Positions 1 to 8,660 of a stretch of DNA of 64,000 bases are shown piece after piece. Under the pieces are notes generated by a model that was not told the DNA's origin, made no database searches, and saw nothing but the letters and a program-made list of their open reading frames with translations. Numbering within the stretch: position 1 is the stretch's first letter; each line of letters starts with the position of its first letter. The stretch is from Henriciella sp. (GTDB taxonomy: Bacteria > Pseudomonadota > Alphaproteobacteria > Caulobacterales > Hyphomonadaceae): NCBI GenBank assembly GCA_017642885.1, contig JAEPOM010000009.1:83037-147036 (forward strand), written 5' to 3'. Both the position numbers and the translations under genes were made by a program.

Positions 1-1
1 G

Positions 2-367
2 CCCGCGGTTCCGGTCTTGCTGCCAGATGAGCCAGTGACCGTGGCGTCGACAGGTGAGAACAGCCTCGATTTCCGCCCGACCGCCGATGGCTATTTCGCC
101 GTACGTAAGGGTGAAGTCTTTGACATGATCATCAACGGAACAGACCGCTTGGTGGCGCGTTCAGGATCGCAGGGTACGGCGCCCGATTCCGAAATGAAGT
201 TCGAGGAGACGATGACCGGATCGCAAGTCTCCTTCAGTCGCTATGGCGCGTCTTATCTCGTCGAGTTCATGTGCAAAGATCCAGCAACGGCTGCAAAAGG
301 CAGCTGTGTGACCGAGGAAGAGGCTGTGGCCGAAGTAGAGAAACTACTGATTGCGGGGACCAGATGA
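2..367 (+). CDS. C-terminal part of an unidentified protein (partial at window edge)
   Basis: The reading frame is open from the first bases of the window to a TGA at 365-367, so only the last ~121 codons are present. An internal TTG at 17 could be read as a start, but the open frame upstream argues for a 5' truncated gene. The visible part is mixed and soluble, with two cysteines near the end and an Ala/Glu-rich final helix. I do not recognise the family. The stop overlaps the ATG of the following M23 lipoprotein (ATGA), so the two are probably translated together and may act in the envelope. Confidence 0.6.
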   Translation, partial: PAVPVLLPDEPVTVASTGENSLDFRPTADGYFAVRKGEVFDMIINGTDRLVARSGSQGTAPDSEMKFEETMTGSQVSFSRYGASYLVEFMCKDPATAAKGSCVTEEEAVAEVEKLLIAGTR

Positions 368-1539
368 AGATCAAACTTTGGGGGCTGATGGCCGTTTCGG
401 CATTGGCCTTATCAGCGTGCGACGTGGTGCGTGTACCAGGGGCGACTCCAGAACCAGGACCTGACATTCCAGAAGGCGCGCCAGGCCCGCCGCCGCCTAC
501 GGTTCCCGTTAGTGATCCCTGGGGCGAAGGCGAAGAGCCAACGGATAATAATGACGACCCCATCGTGGTCGATCCTGTTGATCCAGATCCGGACCCTGTT
601 GACCCGACTGACGCCACTGACCCCACCGATCCTGAGGATCCAAGTTCCCCTGAAGATCCGATCGATCCAGAAGACCCGGGATCGGATCCTGCCCAGCCTG
701 ACCCTGAAAATCCGCAGCCGGATCCAACCGATAATGTCGACGTGGTGGATCCAGTTGATCCAGATCCGGAACCCGAGGTGCCGGTTTCGCCGCCGCCTCC
801 GCCCATGCCAGTTGCGTTTGAATATTATGCACCCGGCGATCTAATTCCAGGCACCGGGACAGGGCAGGGCGATAACACCGTCTATGCGCCCAACATGTTG
901 TTCCCGATCAAGACGGCAGCGACCTGGCCGCAATCCATGGTCTATCGATGGGGCGGCGCGATTGGTGGGGATCAATGCGATGCCGCTAATTACGATATCC
1001 CTTGGCGCGATAATTTCTGTGAAAAGCGCTCGTCGACTCGCAACACGCCAATGTGCCCGACCAACAAGGTGCACCAGGGACAGGACATTCGGGTCGGATC
1101 AGCGGCGGATTGCAACGCCCTTCGTGCGCAGCCAAAACGTGATCGCGGTCTTCATGAAGTGATTGCAGTTGAAAACGGCATCATCCAGCATATCGGTACC
1201 TATTCGGTACAACTGAAAGGCACCGAGACCGGCAACATCTATTCCTATCTTCATCTGAACATGCGCCGCCTGCGCGTGTCGGCTTTGGATACGGTGGACG
1301 CCGGAGATACGCTGGGTTTCGTCTCCAACGATTTCGGAACCACACCAACCACATTCCATCTACACTTCGAGATCAAGGCTCCGATTGAAGGCGAAGGCAT
1401 TGTTAATGTGCCGCCTTATATGTCGCTCGTGACCGCCTATGAACGGCGCGAAGGGGGGCGTGGAGAGTTGGTTGAAGACGACACAGTCGCGGTCGCAAGT
1501 TTCCCGGCATTTCCCGATGATATCGACATTGTCGAATAG
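364..1539 (+). CDS. M23 (LytM-type) metallopeptidase lipoprotein with an Asp-Pro-rich linker
   Basis: A 391-residue lipoprotein: short signal peptide with lipobox LSAC near residue 17, an Asp/Pro-rich low-complexity linker at about residues 60-145, then a peptidase M23 domain. The zinc-site motifs are visible as HQGQD (H237) and HLHFE (H332, H334), with YSYLHL between them. M23 enzymes cleave peptide cross-links of peptidoglycan or, when degenerate, activate amidases. The product would be anchored in the outer membrane and reach the wall through the linker. I chose ATG 364 because it gives the signal peptide and overlaps the upstream stop; an in-frame start at 271 lies inside the upstream gene and lacks a signal. 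Confidence 0.85.
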   Translation: MKIKLWGLMAVSALALSACDVVRVPGATPEPGPDIPEGAPGPPPPTVPVSDPWGEGEEPTDNNDDPIVVDPVDPDPDPVDPTDATDPTDPEDPSSPEDPIDPEDPGSDPAQPDPENPQPDPTDNVDVVDPVDPDPEPEVPVSPPPPPMPVAFEYYAPGDLIPGTGTGQGDNTVYAPNMLFPIKTAATWPQSMVYRWGGAIGGDQCDAANYDIPWRDNFCEKRSSTRNTPMCPTNKVHQGQDIRVGSAADCNALRAQPKRDRGLHEVIAVENGIIQHIGTYSVQLKGTETGNIYSYLHLNMRRLRVSALDTVDAGDTLGFVSNDFGTTPTTFHLHFEIKAPIEGEGIVNVPPYMSLVTAYERREGGRGELVEDDTVAVASFPAFPDDIDIVE

Positions 1540-1687
1540 GCGTTAACTGTACTTTCTGCTGCAGATTCCTGCATAAATTCAGCGCGGGGACTTACTCTTG
1601 CCAAACTTTAAGTCTTAATGACTTGTAAACGGCGCATTTATTGCGTCATGTGGCTGCATCGACACACATGTTGAGAGTGAAGTACCA

Positions 1688-2746
1688 ATGACAGCGGCTG
1701 AAAAGCTCCCCGTAGAATATATCGAAGCCCACAATGATGACGGGAAGCCTGTTGTCACTCTATTGGGTGCAGACATTTCCGAAGCCTATCTCGATGATGC
1801 AGAGCCTAGTCCGCTCGCGGCGGCCATTGGTCGGTTCTGGCGACGAATTATCGGAACTGCCAAACTTGGCCTGGTTCTGGTGCTGGTCGGCGGTTATCCC
1901 GCGCTGACTGTGCTCGGTCACAAAGTCGACTCGAGCGCGATTGTCCTTTCCTCAGCTGCGCCCTGGTATTCCAACGATACCGGCACAGCGATGACTCTTT
2001 TAGGGCGCGAATTGACGGTGGCTGGATGGGCGGACGACCGATCCTGGTGGCACCCGCAATCCCGCCTGACCGCATTACCTGCATGGCAGGAAGGGATCAC
2101 TGGCGCACTTTCCGAATACTCGCTGCTCGCATCTGAGCATGCGTCCCGTGAACAAGGCGCACCCGATTCCGACCTTCTGGCGGCGGCAAGGTTGCTTGTC
2201 CCGTCTCAAGAAGCTGAGGCTGTTCCGCGTCTGAACGCGGCGGCTGAAGCCCTACAAAGCTATGAGGGACGTTTGTCGCGCGGGCTTGCTGCGCAACCCA
2301 AAGGCCTCGACGTGATGGTCGACGAGCTTGATCTCTACAAAGGCTGGGCGGTTGAGTCCCAGGCGCGTCTTCGGACCCATGTGGACCGGGCCGAAGCTTG
2401 GCCGGCGTCACGCGCCGACATTGAAGCGGTCTACAAGACGCGTGCTTACGCCCAAGTTGCTTCGCAATTGATCATGTCATCACTGATCCAGGAACCTGAA
2501 TTGGTTCGCACGCGGACCGCCGCTGAGGCGCGCGACCGGGCCTTGTTTGCCTGGCGCCGTGCGGCGACGTTCAATCCGATGTTTGTGTCCAGCCAGGCTG
2601 GGACAGGGTCCATTCTGGCCGATCATCCCGCTGCTATGATGTACTATCTGACCGAGGTTGAGACAGCCACGGCGGACTTCATCGCTGTGCTTCAGGCTCA
2701 GGAAGCCGAAACTATGGCGGTTGCCGACGCCTCTGCGGCTGAATAG
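1688..2746 (+). CDS. DUF2333-like inner membrane protein
   Basis: A 352-residue protein with a hydrophilic N-terminus, one membrane segment at about residues 57-77 and a large helical domain after it. The order GWADDRSWWHP, LPAWQEGI, a D-rich LL segment and a long amphipathic C-terminal half resembles DUF2333 proteins (conserved, function unknown), as far as I can judge by eye. The leader of about 148 bases holds a CATGTG/CACATG inverted repeat (1647-1670) and a GAGAGTGA ribosome site. It stands alone between the M23 lipoprotein and the NifU gene. Real gene: sure; family: moderate. Confidence 0.7.
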   Translation: MTAAEKLPVEYIEAHNDDGKPVVTLLGADISEAYLDDAEPSPLAAAIGRFWRRIIGTAKLGLVLVLVGGYPALTVLGHKVDSSAIVLSSAAPWYSNDTGTAMTLLGRELTVAGWADDRSWWHPQSRLTALPAWQEGITGALSEYSLLASEHASREQGAPDSDLLAAARLLVPSQEAEAVPRLNAAAEALQSYEGRLSRGLAAQPKGLDVMVDELDLYKGWAVESQARLRTHVDRAEAWPASRADIEAVYKTRAYAQVASQLIMSSLIQEPELVRTRTAAEARDRALFAWRRAATFNPMFVSSQAGTGSILADHPAAMMYYLTEVETATADFIAVLQAQEAETMAVADASAAE

Positions 2747-2830
2747 TTCCACACGCGCGATCTTGAAAATCCCGGTATTTCCCTCATCTAGAGGGCTGTA
2801 ACAGGCGGAATGAAAGGCCAGCGCGGCCCC

Positions 2831-3418
2831 ATGTTTATTCAAACAGAACCTACCCCGAATCCGGACACGTTGAAATTCCTGCCAGGCCAGCCTGTGACAG
2901 GCGACACCGGCCCTTACGATTTTGCGTCCATCGATGAAGCCGGCACGAGCCCTCTGGCACAAGGCTTGTTCCAGGTTCAGGGCGTGGTGCGTGTCTTTCT
3001 GGGCAGCGATTTCATCTCTCTGTCCAAGGATCCGGACTCAGACTGGAAGCATGTCCGTCCGATGGCCTTGGCGGCCATCATGGATCACTTCGTGGCCGGT
3101 CTCCCGGTCATGGCCACTGACGCCGGAGCGATGCCCGCGGGCGAAAGCGGCGGCTCCGTCGAAGACTATGAGGGCGACGCTGCTGAGATCGTCGGAGAGA
3201 TAATCGAGTTGATCGAAACGCGCGTGCGCCCTGCCGTAGCGCAGGATGGCGGCGACATCATCTTCCACCGCTTCGAGCCAGAGTCCGGCATTGTGCACCT
3301 GTCTATGCGGGGTGCGTGTGCAGGTTGCCCGTCTTCCACCTTCACGTTGAAGCAAGGCATCGAGAACATGCTCAAAGCCTACGTTCCGGAAGTGACTGCC
3401 GTCGAAGCGGCCCTTTAG
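2831..3418 (+). CDS. NifU family Fe-S cluster scaffold/carrier (NfuA-like)
   Basis: A 195-residue protein with an N-terminal Nfu_N domain (starts FIQTEPTPNPDTLKFLPG, typical of mitochondrial/alphaproteobacterial NFU) and a C-terminal NifU domain with the cluster-binding C-x2-C at C163 and C166 in GACAGCPSST. Such proteins carry [4Fe-4S] clusters to late targets; aconitase, encoded 5 kb downstream, is a typical client. ATG 2831 matches the family N-terminus. An upstream ATG at 2810 has the better ribosome site (GGCGGA) and would add seven residues, so the start is not certain. Confidence 0.93.
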   Translation: MFIQTEPTPNPDTLKFLPGQPVTGDTGPYDFASIDEAGTSPLAQGLFQVQGVVRVFLGSDFISLSKDPDSDWKHVRPMALAAIMDHFVAGLPVMATDAGAMPAGESGGSVEDYEGDAAEIVGEIIELIETRVRPAVAQDGGDIIFHRFEPESGIVHLSMRGACAGCPSSTFTLKQGIENMLKAYVPEVTAVEAAL

Positions 3419-3442
3419 TCGCGGGCGCCTAACTTGACTTCC

Positions 3443-3464
3443 CCGCCTCCGATGCGCGAGGCGG
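3443..3464 (+). terminator. Intergenic hairpin after the NifU gene
   Basis: CCGCCTC and GAGGCGG form a perfect 7-bp stem with an 8-base loop, between the NifU stop and the ATG of the EamA transporter. It lacks a T-run, so it may be a weak or Rho-assisted terminator or an mRNA-end stabiliser. It also lies just before the ribosome site region of the next gene. Confidence 0.35.
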
Positions 3465-3468
3465 CGGC

Positions 3469-4338
3469 ATGAGTGCAAGCACGTTTCCAATTTTTCTTTG
3501 CCTGCTGTCCGCAGTAACCGTCGCAGCCACGAACCTGTTCGTGAAGCGCGGCGGCGACGTGCTCTCGACCCGGATGATTGCATCGATCGCGATGGCGCTG
3601 AGCGTGGTGCCGTTCGTGCCTTTTGTGCCATTGCCAACTCCAGCAGTCTGGGGAGCACTGGCCATCTCGGTCGTGGTGCATTGGTTCTATCAATTTGCGA
3701 TGATCCGCGCGCTGCATCGTGGAGACCTTTCGCTCGTCTTCCCGGTTATGCGCGGCTTGGCGCCCTTGCTGACGGCGGTCACTGCAACTTTTGTCCTGCA
3801 TGAGAGTCCAAGCCCGCTCGGTTGGTTCGGCCTCCTCCTCGCGACAGCGGCATTGATCGTATTTGCGATGCCGGAGCAGAAAGGCGCAAAGCATCCCCCG
3901 CTTAAGCAGGCGGCTCTGTTCTGGGCCATGGTGACGGCGCTGGGCATCGCCTTCTATTCGGTGGCTGATGCGAACGGGACGCGGCTGGCGGCGAGCGCAG
4001 AAACCGTATTCACATTCGTCGTCTGGCTTTTTCTATTGGATTGGATCGGCATCACCGCCGCGATGTGCTGGATCCGCCGGGGCCAGGTCTGGGCCAATAT
4101 TGCGCCTCAGATCCGTGATGGAACGATAGGCGGCTTGCTCGGTACGGTGTCCTATGGCGCTGCGCTTTGGGCGTTTACGATGTCAGAGGCCGCGAACGTC
4201 ACGGCCATTCGAGAAACGTCAGTCGTATTTGGCGCGATCTTCGGCGCGGTTTTCTTGAAAGAGTCATTTGGCCCGAGGCGCATCCTCGCCGCGAGTATGC
4301 TGGCAATTGGCTTGATGATGCTTGAATTTGCGCCTTAG
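3469..4338 (+). CDS. EamA/DMT-superfamily transporter
   Basis: A 289-residue protein made of about ten hydrophobic segments in two homologous halves, as in EamA (10-TMS drug/metabolite exporter) proteins. The end of each half carries the usual pattern (MRGLAPLLTAVTATFVLHE in the first, RETSVVFGAIFGAVFLKE in the second), where a Glu closes the helix pair. It would be an inner membrane permease or exporter; the substrate cannot be read from the sequence. It is the first of two EamA proteins in the window (the other is at 41151) and they are not close copies. Confidence 0.88.
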   Translation: MSASTFPIFLCLLSAVTVAATNLFVKRGGDVLSTRMIASIAMALSVVPFVPFVPLPTPAVWGALAISVVVHWFYQFAMIRALHRGDLSLVFPVMRGLAPLLTAVTATFVLHESPSPLGWFGLLLATAALIVFAMPEQKGAKHPPLKQAALFWAMVTALGIAFYSVADANGTRLAASAETVFTFVVWLFLLDWIGITAAMCWIRRGQVWANIAPQIRDGTIGGLLGTVSYGAALWAFTMSEAANVTAIRETSVVFGAIFGAVFLKESFGPRRILAASMLAIGLMMLEFAP

Positions 4339-4417
4339 CGCTTGACGCTCGGGACGCACACAGCTTTGTGAGGCTCACAATGGCATCCAAAGGGCGCGTG
4401 ATTGCGTAAACCGTGAC

Positions 4418-5134
4418 ATGACCGAACAAAACAACGATCTCGGCACTGCCGCAGACAAAGCGAACCAGATCTGGGCCGACCTCGTTCCTGTGATTGGCTT
4501 TATTCTCGTCTATAACGTGATGCGCCGCGTGACGATCAACGACACTTGGGCAAGCCCGGATACGGCCCTGTACTGGGCGACCGGAGTCCTGATCATCGCG
4601 ACACTTTGGGCGGTCTCGAACTATTTGCGGCGCGGTGAACAAGTCCCGCTCTTCCTGGTGTTTACGGCGACCATTGTCGGTGGGTTCGGGCTATTGGGCA
4701 TCGTCTTGCAGGAGAAATCCTTCCTCTATATCAAGCCGACCATCCAGCAATTATTCCTGGCCGGGATCATCTTTGGCAGTCTCGCCATGGGTCAAAATAT
4801 CTGGAAGGTGATGTTCGATAAAGTGTTCGACCTGCCGGACTTTGCGTGGCGGACGCTGGCCATTCGCTGGGCGTTGTTCTTTGTTGCGATGGCCGTATGG
4901 AACGAGTTCCTTTGGCGCTACTTTGCCCCCGGCTTTGAGGAACCATTGAAGGTCCTCGGCGCGACGGTCGCTCCGGCCGGGAGCTATGACTTCCTGGGGC
5001 TCACGTTCGGGTCACGCGACGCCGAAGATGTTTGGGCGAACTGGAAGCTCGGCAATATGGTGATCACGTTCGTTTTCGGCGCAGCAAACGTTCCCTACAC
5101 CTTAAAGCATCTGCGTGAGTCGGAAGCCGCTTAG
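4418..5134 (+). CDS. yciB: YciB/IspZ inner membrane-spanning protein
   Basis: A 238-residue membrane protein with five to six hydrophobic segments. LVPVIGFILVYNVM near the start and DKVFDLPDFAWRTLAIRWALFF in the middle match the intracellular septation protein A (YciB/IspZ) family, which affects septation and envelope synthesis in gammaproteobacteria. It is somewhat longer than the usual ~180-200 residues. An insert after WNEFLWRYF holds about 20 extra residues. Its last four bases overlap the stop of the convergent NUDIX gene. Confidence 0.88.
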   Translation: MTEQNNDLGTAADKANQIWADLVPVIGFILVYNVMRRVTINDTWASPDTALYWATGVLIIATLWAVSNYLRRGEQVPLFLVFTATIVGGFGLLGIVLQEKSFLYIKPTIQQLFLAGIIFGSLAMGQNIWKVMFDKVFDLPDFAWRTLAIRWALFFVAMAVWNEFLWRYFAPGFEEPLKVLGATVAPAGSYDFLGLTFGSRDAEDVWANWKLGNMVITFVFGAANVPYTLKHLRESEAA

Positions 5135-5667
5135 CGGGTCAGACCATCGGTTCCAGGAGGATTGGCGAAGGGCGCAAAAGCATCGCTGTCGCGCGTCTCT
5201 GCATAATGCGTGAGCGCCCAGACGACGGTGGGAAAGGCAAGTTCTGACCAGGGAATGTCTTTCCACTCGACCAGTTTGACCTCTTCACTTTCCGGGCCGA
5301 CGCCGTAATCGCCTTTCAAGTGGGCGCGGAACATGACCTGGACCTGTCCAATCCGGGGTACGGAATAGACCGCGAGAAGGCGATCAATCTCGATATCTGC
5401 GAGGGCTTCTTCCTGGGCTTCCCGCATGGCGGCTTCCTCAACCGACTCACCAAGTTCCATGAACCCGGCAGGAAGGGTCCAGAAGCCTTTTCGAGGCTCA
5501 ATCGCGCGCTTGCAGAGCAGGATCTTGTCGCCTTTCAGAACCACCGCGCCCGCGACAATTTTCGGGTTCTGATAGTCGATGAAGTCACAGCGCTGACAAA
5601 CGCGCCGCTCTTTATCGTCACCGATCGGTATTTCCAGGGCGAAATCGGGGGTCGCTTTGACTGTCAT
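5131..5667 (-). CDS. NUDIX hydrolase with N-terminal zinc ribbon
   Basis: A 178-residue hydrolase. The N-terminus has a C-x2-C knuckle (C24, C27) followed by DYQNPKIVAGAVV, typical of the zinc-ribbon NUDIX group related to NudC. The NUDIX box runs from G68 to about residue 90 (G-x5-E74, R82-E83, E86-E87); the usual Gly after the EE pair is replaced by Ala-Leu. These enzymes cleave nucleoside diphosphates linked to another group, using Mg2+ held by the Glu residues. The substrate is not predictable. Divergent from the MarR gene. Confidence 0.9.
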   Translation of the reverse strand: MTVKATPDFALEIPIGDDKERRVCQRCDFIDYQNPKIVAGAVVLKGDKILLCKRAIEPRKGFWTLPAGFMELGESVEEAAMREAQEEALADIEIDRLLAVYSVPRIGQVQVMFRAHLKGDYGVGPESEEVKLVEWKDIPWSELAFPTVVWALTHYAETRDSDAFAPFANPPGTDGLTR

Positions 5668-5771
5668 TTTTCTGTCAGCCTCTCGCTTTATGGGAGAATT
5701 CGATTGATCTGCACACGGTAAGTCTGTTTTTACAGTGCAGTGGGGCTGAAACAGGAACTAAGGCGGCGGGT

Positions 5772-6281
5772 ATGAGCAAGCAAGAGACGAGTACCGATTT
5801 TACGCTCGCGCGTTCCGTCACGCATTTATTGCACCGGGCGCAGCAGGCAGCTGTGAACGAGTCTGCAGCAGCACTTGCTGACAAAGGCCTGACCATTCGA
5901 CAGTTCGCCGTGCTCGCCGCGCTCAATGATGATGATGGCCAAAGCCAGTCCAGCCTGGTTGATGTGACCGGCATTGATCGATCGACCCTGGCCGACATGG
6001 TGTCCCGGATGGAGAAAACCGGGCTCGTCCAGCGGGTGAAGTCCGAGGAAGATGCGCGGGCCAAGGCTGTTTCCCTGACCGATGATGGCCGCGCGGCCTT
6101 TAACGGGGCAGCGCCAGACGTGATGGCGGCGGATGAAGTCCTGACCGAAGAATTGCGGAAATCGCGCCGCGAAAGCCTGTTGCTCTCGCTCTCAGTCATC
6201 TCAGGTGACTATGAGGATGAAGAGGAAGAACCGCGCAAAGCGAAGAAGAAAAAGAAAAAGAAGAAAAAGAAGAAGAAATAG
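5772..6281 (+). CDS. MarR-family transcriptional regulator with poly-lysine tail
   Basis: A 169-residue MarR protein. A winged helix is visible as LTIRQFAVLAAL, then VDVTGIDRSTLADMVSRMEKTGLVQR and the wing with DARAKAVSLTDDGR. The end is unusual: an acidic stretch (DYEDEEEE) is followed by PRKA and twelve consecutive lysines written with both AAA and AAG codons, then the stop. The tail could bind DNA non-specifically or be a recognition patch. A CTGCAC/GTGCAG inverted repeat (5709-5740) in the divergent promoter region is a possible operator. The ligand and targets are unknown. Confidence 0.9.
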   Translation: MSKQETSTDFTLARSVTHLLHRAQQAAVNESAAALADKGLTIRQFAVLAALNDDDGQSQSSLVDVTGIDRSTLADMVSRMEKTGLVQRVKSEEDARAKAVSLTDDGRAAFNGAAPDVMAADEVLTEELRKSRRESLLLSLSVISGDYEDEEEEPRKAKKKKKKKKKKKK

Positions 6282-6285
6282 ACGC

Positions 6286-6435
6286 TCAGGCGTCGTCTTC
6301 GCGCTTCAACCGGTCCAGGCGGGCCTTCGACAAATGCACCTTTAGAAGGCTCAGCCCCACCATAAGGACGGGCAGGGCCACGCCGAGTATTGTGATCGAC
6401 CAGATATAGATCGCGTCGTCTGCATAGTCGGGCAT
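6286..6435 (-). CDS. ccmD: CcmD, small heme exporter subunit
   Basis: A 49-residue ORF read on the minus strand directly after ccmC (2 bases between them). It has a short N-terminus (MPDYADDA), one membrane helix of about 20 residues (IYIWSITILGVALPVLMVGL) and a basic tail rich in Lys/Arg, the exact layout of CcmD. CcmD is needed in the CcmABCD complex to release holo-CcmE for heme delivery to apocytochrome c in the periplasm. The position at the end of ccmABC and the topology make the call firm despite the size. Confidence 0.88.
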   Translation of the reverse strand: MPDYADDAIYIWSITILGVALPVLMVGLSLLKVHLSKARLDRLKREDDA

Positions 6436-6437
6436 GG

Positions 6438-7205
6438 CTAGCTCCCCTCCAGCTTCAGGGCGAGATGTCGGTCCGCCTGCTGGGTATACACTTCAGATCT
6501 CATCAGCATCAGGATCATCGCGGCTGCAAACAGGGTGTGGCCCCCAAAGCCCCACAGCAACTGCTGCAGATAGACCGGGTTCATACCCTCATCGTCTGCC
6601 TGCGGTTCCGGGGCGCCGATGCTGAGCACGCTGGACGGTTGGTGAATGGTGGTTGTTTGCCACATATCGACCGAGACTTTGATGATCGGCACATTGACGA
6701 TCCCAACCATTGCCAGGATCGCCGCTGCGCGGGCCGCTTTCTGGCGCGTTTCGAGCGCGGCCCGCAGAGCGATATAACCCAGAAACAGGAAGAACAGCAC
6801 CAGGACGGACATCAGGCGACTGTCACCAAGAATGAGATTGTGCCACCCGGAGCCCCATCCCTTTTGGCCCCAGATCGACCCGGTAATGAAGCAAAGCGCT
6901 GTGTAGCCTGCGCCGATGGGAGCAATGGCACGCGCCGCGACGTCTGCGAGCTCGTGACGCCAGATGTACCAGACGAAACTTGCCGCCGCGAGCGCGGCGT
7001 AGAGCCCCATGCAGAGCCATGCGGATGGCACATGCGTGAACATTGCGCGCATCAGGTCACCGCCTTGTCGCTCATCCGGTGGAACGACGAGCAGGCCATT
7101 GTACAGGCTCCAGCCGATCATCACGGCGCCGAGCCCAAAGCAGATCGGCACGGCGAGACGCGAAAACCGCATGAAGCGGAGCGGATTGGCGAGATAAGAC
7201 AACAT
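6438..7205 (-). CDS. ccmC: CcmC, heme transporter for cytochrome c maturation
   Basis: A 255-residue protein with six membrane segments. The two periplasmic heme-ligand histidines of the family are present: H58 in FTHVPSAW and H188 in TIHQPSS. The tryptophan-rich WWD segment is unusual: where other CcmC proteins have WGxWWxWDxRLTS, this one reads WGSGWHNLILGDSRLMS (residues 117-133), so two tryptophans are gone and four residues are added while Asp and Arg remain. The frame is intact. CcmC passes heme to CcmE in the inner membrane. Confidence 0.93.
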   Translation of the reverse strand: MLSYLANPLRFMRFSRLAVPICFGLGAVMIGWSLYNGLLVVPPDERQGGDLMRAMFTHVPSAWLCMGLYAALAAASFVWYIWRHELADVAARAIAPIGAGYTALCFITGSIWGQKGWGSGWHNLILGDSRLMSVLVLFFLFLGYIALRAALETRQKAARAAAILAMVGIVNVPIIKVSVDMWQTTTIHQPSSVLSIGAPEPQADDEGMNPVYLQQLLWGFGGHTLFAAAMILMLMRSEVYTQQADRHLALKLEGS

Positions 7206-7225
7206 GCTGGACAGATACCCTCCCT

Positions 7226-7885
7226 CTACTCCGCCGCCAACCGCAAAGCCGCGCCCATGGCAGCGGGTGCGACACCAAGCGCAAACAGAGTACAGGCGCA
7301 GAGAAAGAGGAAACTTGGACTCCCCAGTCCTGCATCAACCATCTGCACGCCGAATATCAGCGCCGGAACATAGAGTGGGAGCGCGATCAATGCGATTAAC
7401 AGACCGGCGCGGGCGACACTGGCGGACAAAGCCGCCGCGACGCCGCCCCAGAGGAAGAAAACCAATCCGCCCAGTCCATAGCCTAACATGGCTGGGACCA
7501 TCTTTTCCGGCGGTACGCCCAGCATGAACCCGATGAGCGGGGTGAGCAGCACCAACGGAAACCCCGAGACGAGCCAATGAGTGAGCGTTTTGATCGCTGC
7601 GATGAGCGAAATGGAGCCTGCATCCTGAAGCCAGAGATCGAGCGCGCCGTCCTGCAGGTCTGCCTGAAACACGCGCTCCAGCGTCACCATCGAGGAGAGC
7701 GCGAGCGCCAACCACAATATGCCCGGCCCCACGCGGCTCAAGAGTTCTGCCTCTGAGCCAAGCGTAAACGGCACCAGGGCAGCCGTGCCCGCGAAGAAAC
7801 CGAGCGGAAGCAACACGCCCGCCCCGGACGCCCAGGCTTCAGATAGCGACGACCGAAAGGCCGAGAAGAGAGGAGACGGGTTCAT
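7226..7885 (-). CDS. ccmB: CcmB, heme exporter permease
   Basis: A 219-residue protein with six hydrophobic segments; LDLWLQDAGSISLIAAIKTLTHWL and GFMLGVPPEKM fit CcmB. With CcmA it forms the ABC part of the CcmABCD complex in the inner membrane. I chose ATG 7885 (MNPSPLFSAF), where homology-like sequence begins. The same frame extends to 7981, but that would overlap the end of ccmA. An alternative ATG at 7927 (MPFETT) would leave only 10 bases after ccmA. Confidence 0.9.
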   Translation of the reverse strand: MNPSPLFSAFRSSLSEAWASGAGVLLPLGFFAGTAALVPFTLGSEAELLSRVGPGILWLALALSSMVTLERVFQADLQDGALDLWLQDAGSISLIAAIKTLTHWLVSGFPLVLLTPLIGFMLGVPPEKMVPAMLGYGLGGLVFFLWGGVAAALSASVARAGLLIALIALPLYVPALIFGVQMVDAGLGSPSFLFLCACTLFALGVAPAAMGAALRLAAE

Positions 7886-7937
7886 TTTGCACTTACCTGG
7901 GTCGGTGCTTGTCGTCTCAAAAGGCATATCGCTACAA

Positions 7938-8495
7938 TCAAAGCACAACCTCCCGGCTTGCGGTAACCGGCGCTTGCCCATGCAGCGCGGCGATCACGGC
8001 GCCTCCGGCGGCGCAATGTGTTTCGATCATACTCGCGAGGTGCGCCTGCCCATCTGTGTCCAGCGCATTAAAGGGCTCATCGAGTAGCCAGAGCTTGCGG
8101 TCCTGCACTTTCAATCGCGACAAAGCTGTGCGGCGCTTCTGGCCCGCAGACAGCATTCGGCAGGGAACGTCTGCTGGCCGCGTCATTCCCATGTCCGACA
8201 AGATGGCTGGCAGGTCTGCGTCGCTGCCCCAGACCTGCGCCCAGTGTTTCAGATGCGATCTGGGTGTTTCGTGCGCCTTCAGGCCGTTTGTGTGACCGAT
8301 CCAGTGATGCAGGCCTTGGCGTTCCACCTGACCTGCCTGCGGTTCGGACAGGCCTGCCAATCGCCGCAAGAGGGTTGTTTTACCGGACCCATTGGCGCCG
8401 CGCAGGATGATCAACTCGCCCGCAGCAGCGTCGATTGATACGTTGCGAAACAAAATGCGTTCACCCCGTACCGCGCCCAGGTCACGGCCGGTCAT
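7938..8495 (-). CDS. ccmA: CcmA, ATPase of the heme exporter
   Basis: A 185-residue ABC ATPase: Walker A GANGSGKT (residues 33-40), signature LSAGQKRR and Walker B LWLLDEP, with the short length usual for CcmA. It heads the ccmA-ccmB-ccmC-ccmD run on the minus strand. The open frame continues upstream to 9308, but that part is antisense to acnA and is not coding. Start ATG 8495, or a TTG seven codons earlier (LSDPVLMTG). Its ATP hydrolysis drives release of holo-CcmE from CcmC. Confidence 0.92.
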   Translation of the reverse strand: MTGRDLGAVRGERILFRNVSIDAAAGELIILRGANGSGKTTLLRRLAGLSEPQAGQVERQGLHHWIGHTNGLKAHETPRSHLKHWAQVWGSDADLPAILSDMGMTRPADVPCRMLSAGQKRRTALSRLKVQDRKLWLLDEPFNALDTDGQAHLASMIETHCAAGGAVIAALHGQAPVTASREVVL

Positions 8496-8660
8496 CAAGA
8501 CTGGATCGCTCAAATTTGATCTCCCGTTGCGGCATCTTGTCCATACGCCGCATCCCCTGCCGATTGCGTCTTTTCCACAGCCGGTATAGGAAGCGGGCGA
8601 GACGCGCGACGCCACGCGTATGCGCCTGTATTCACGCACAAAAGAGAGGTCCGATCGCCC

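Noticed and set aside
267..806. Long minus-strand ORF rich in Gly and Ser opposite the M23 lipoprotein
   Set aside because: It is the complement of the Asp-Pro repeat (GATCC units), has no ribosome site and shows no domain; the plus strand explains the sequence.
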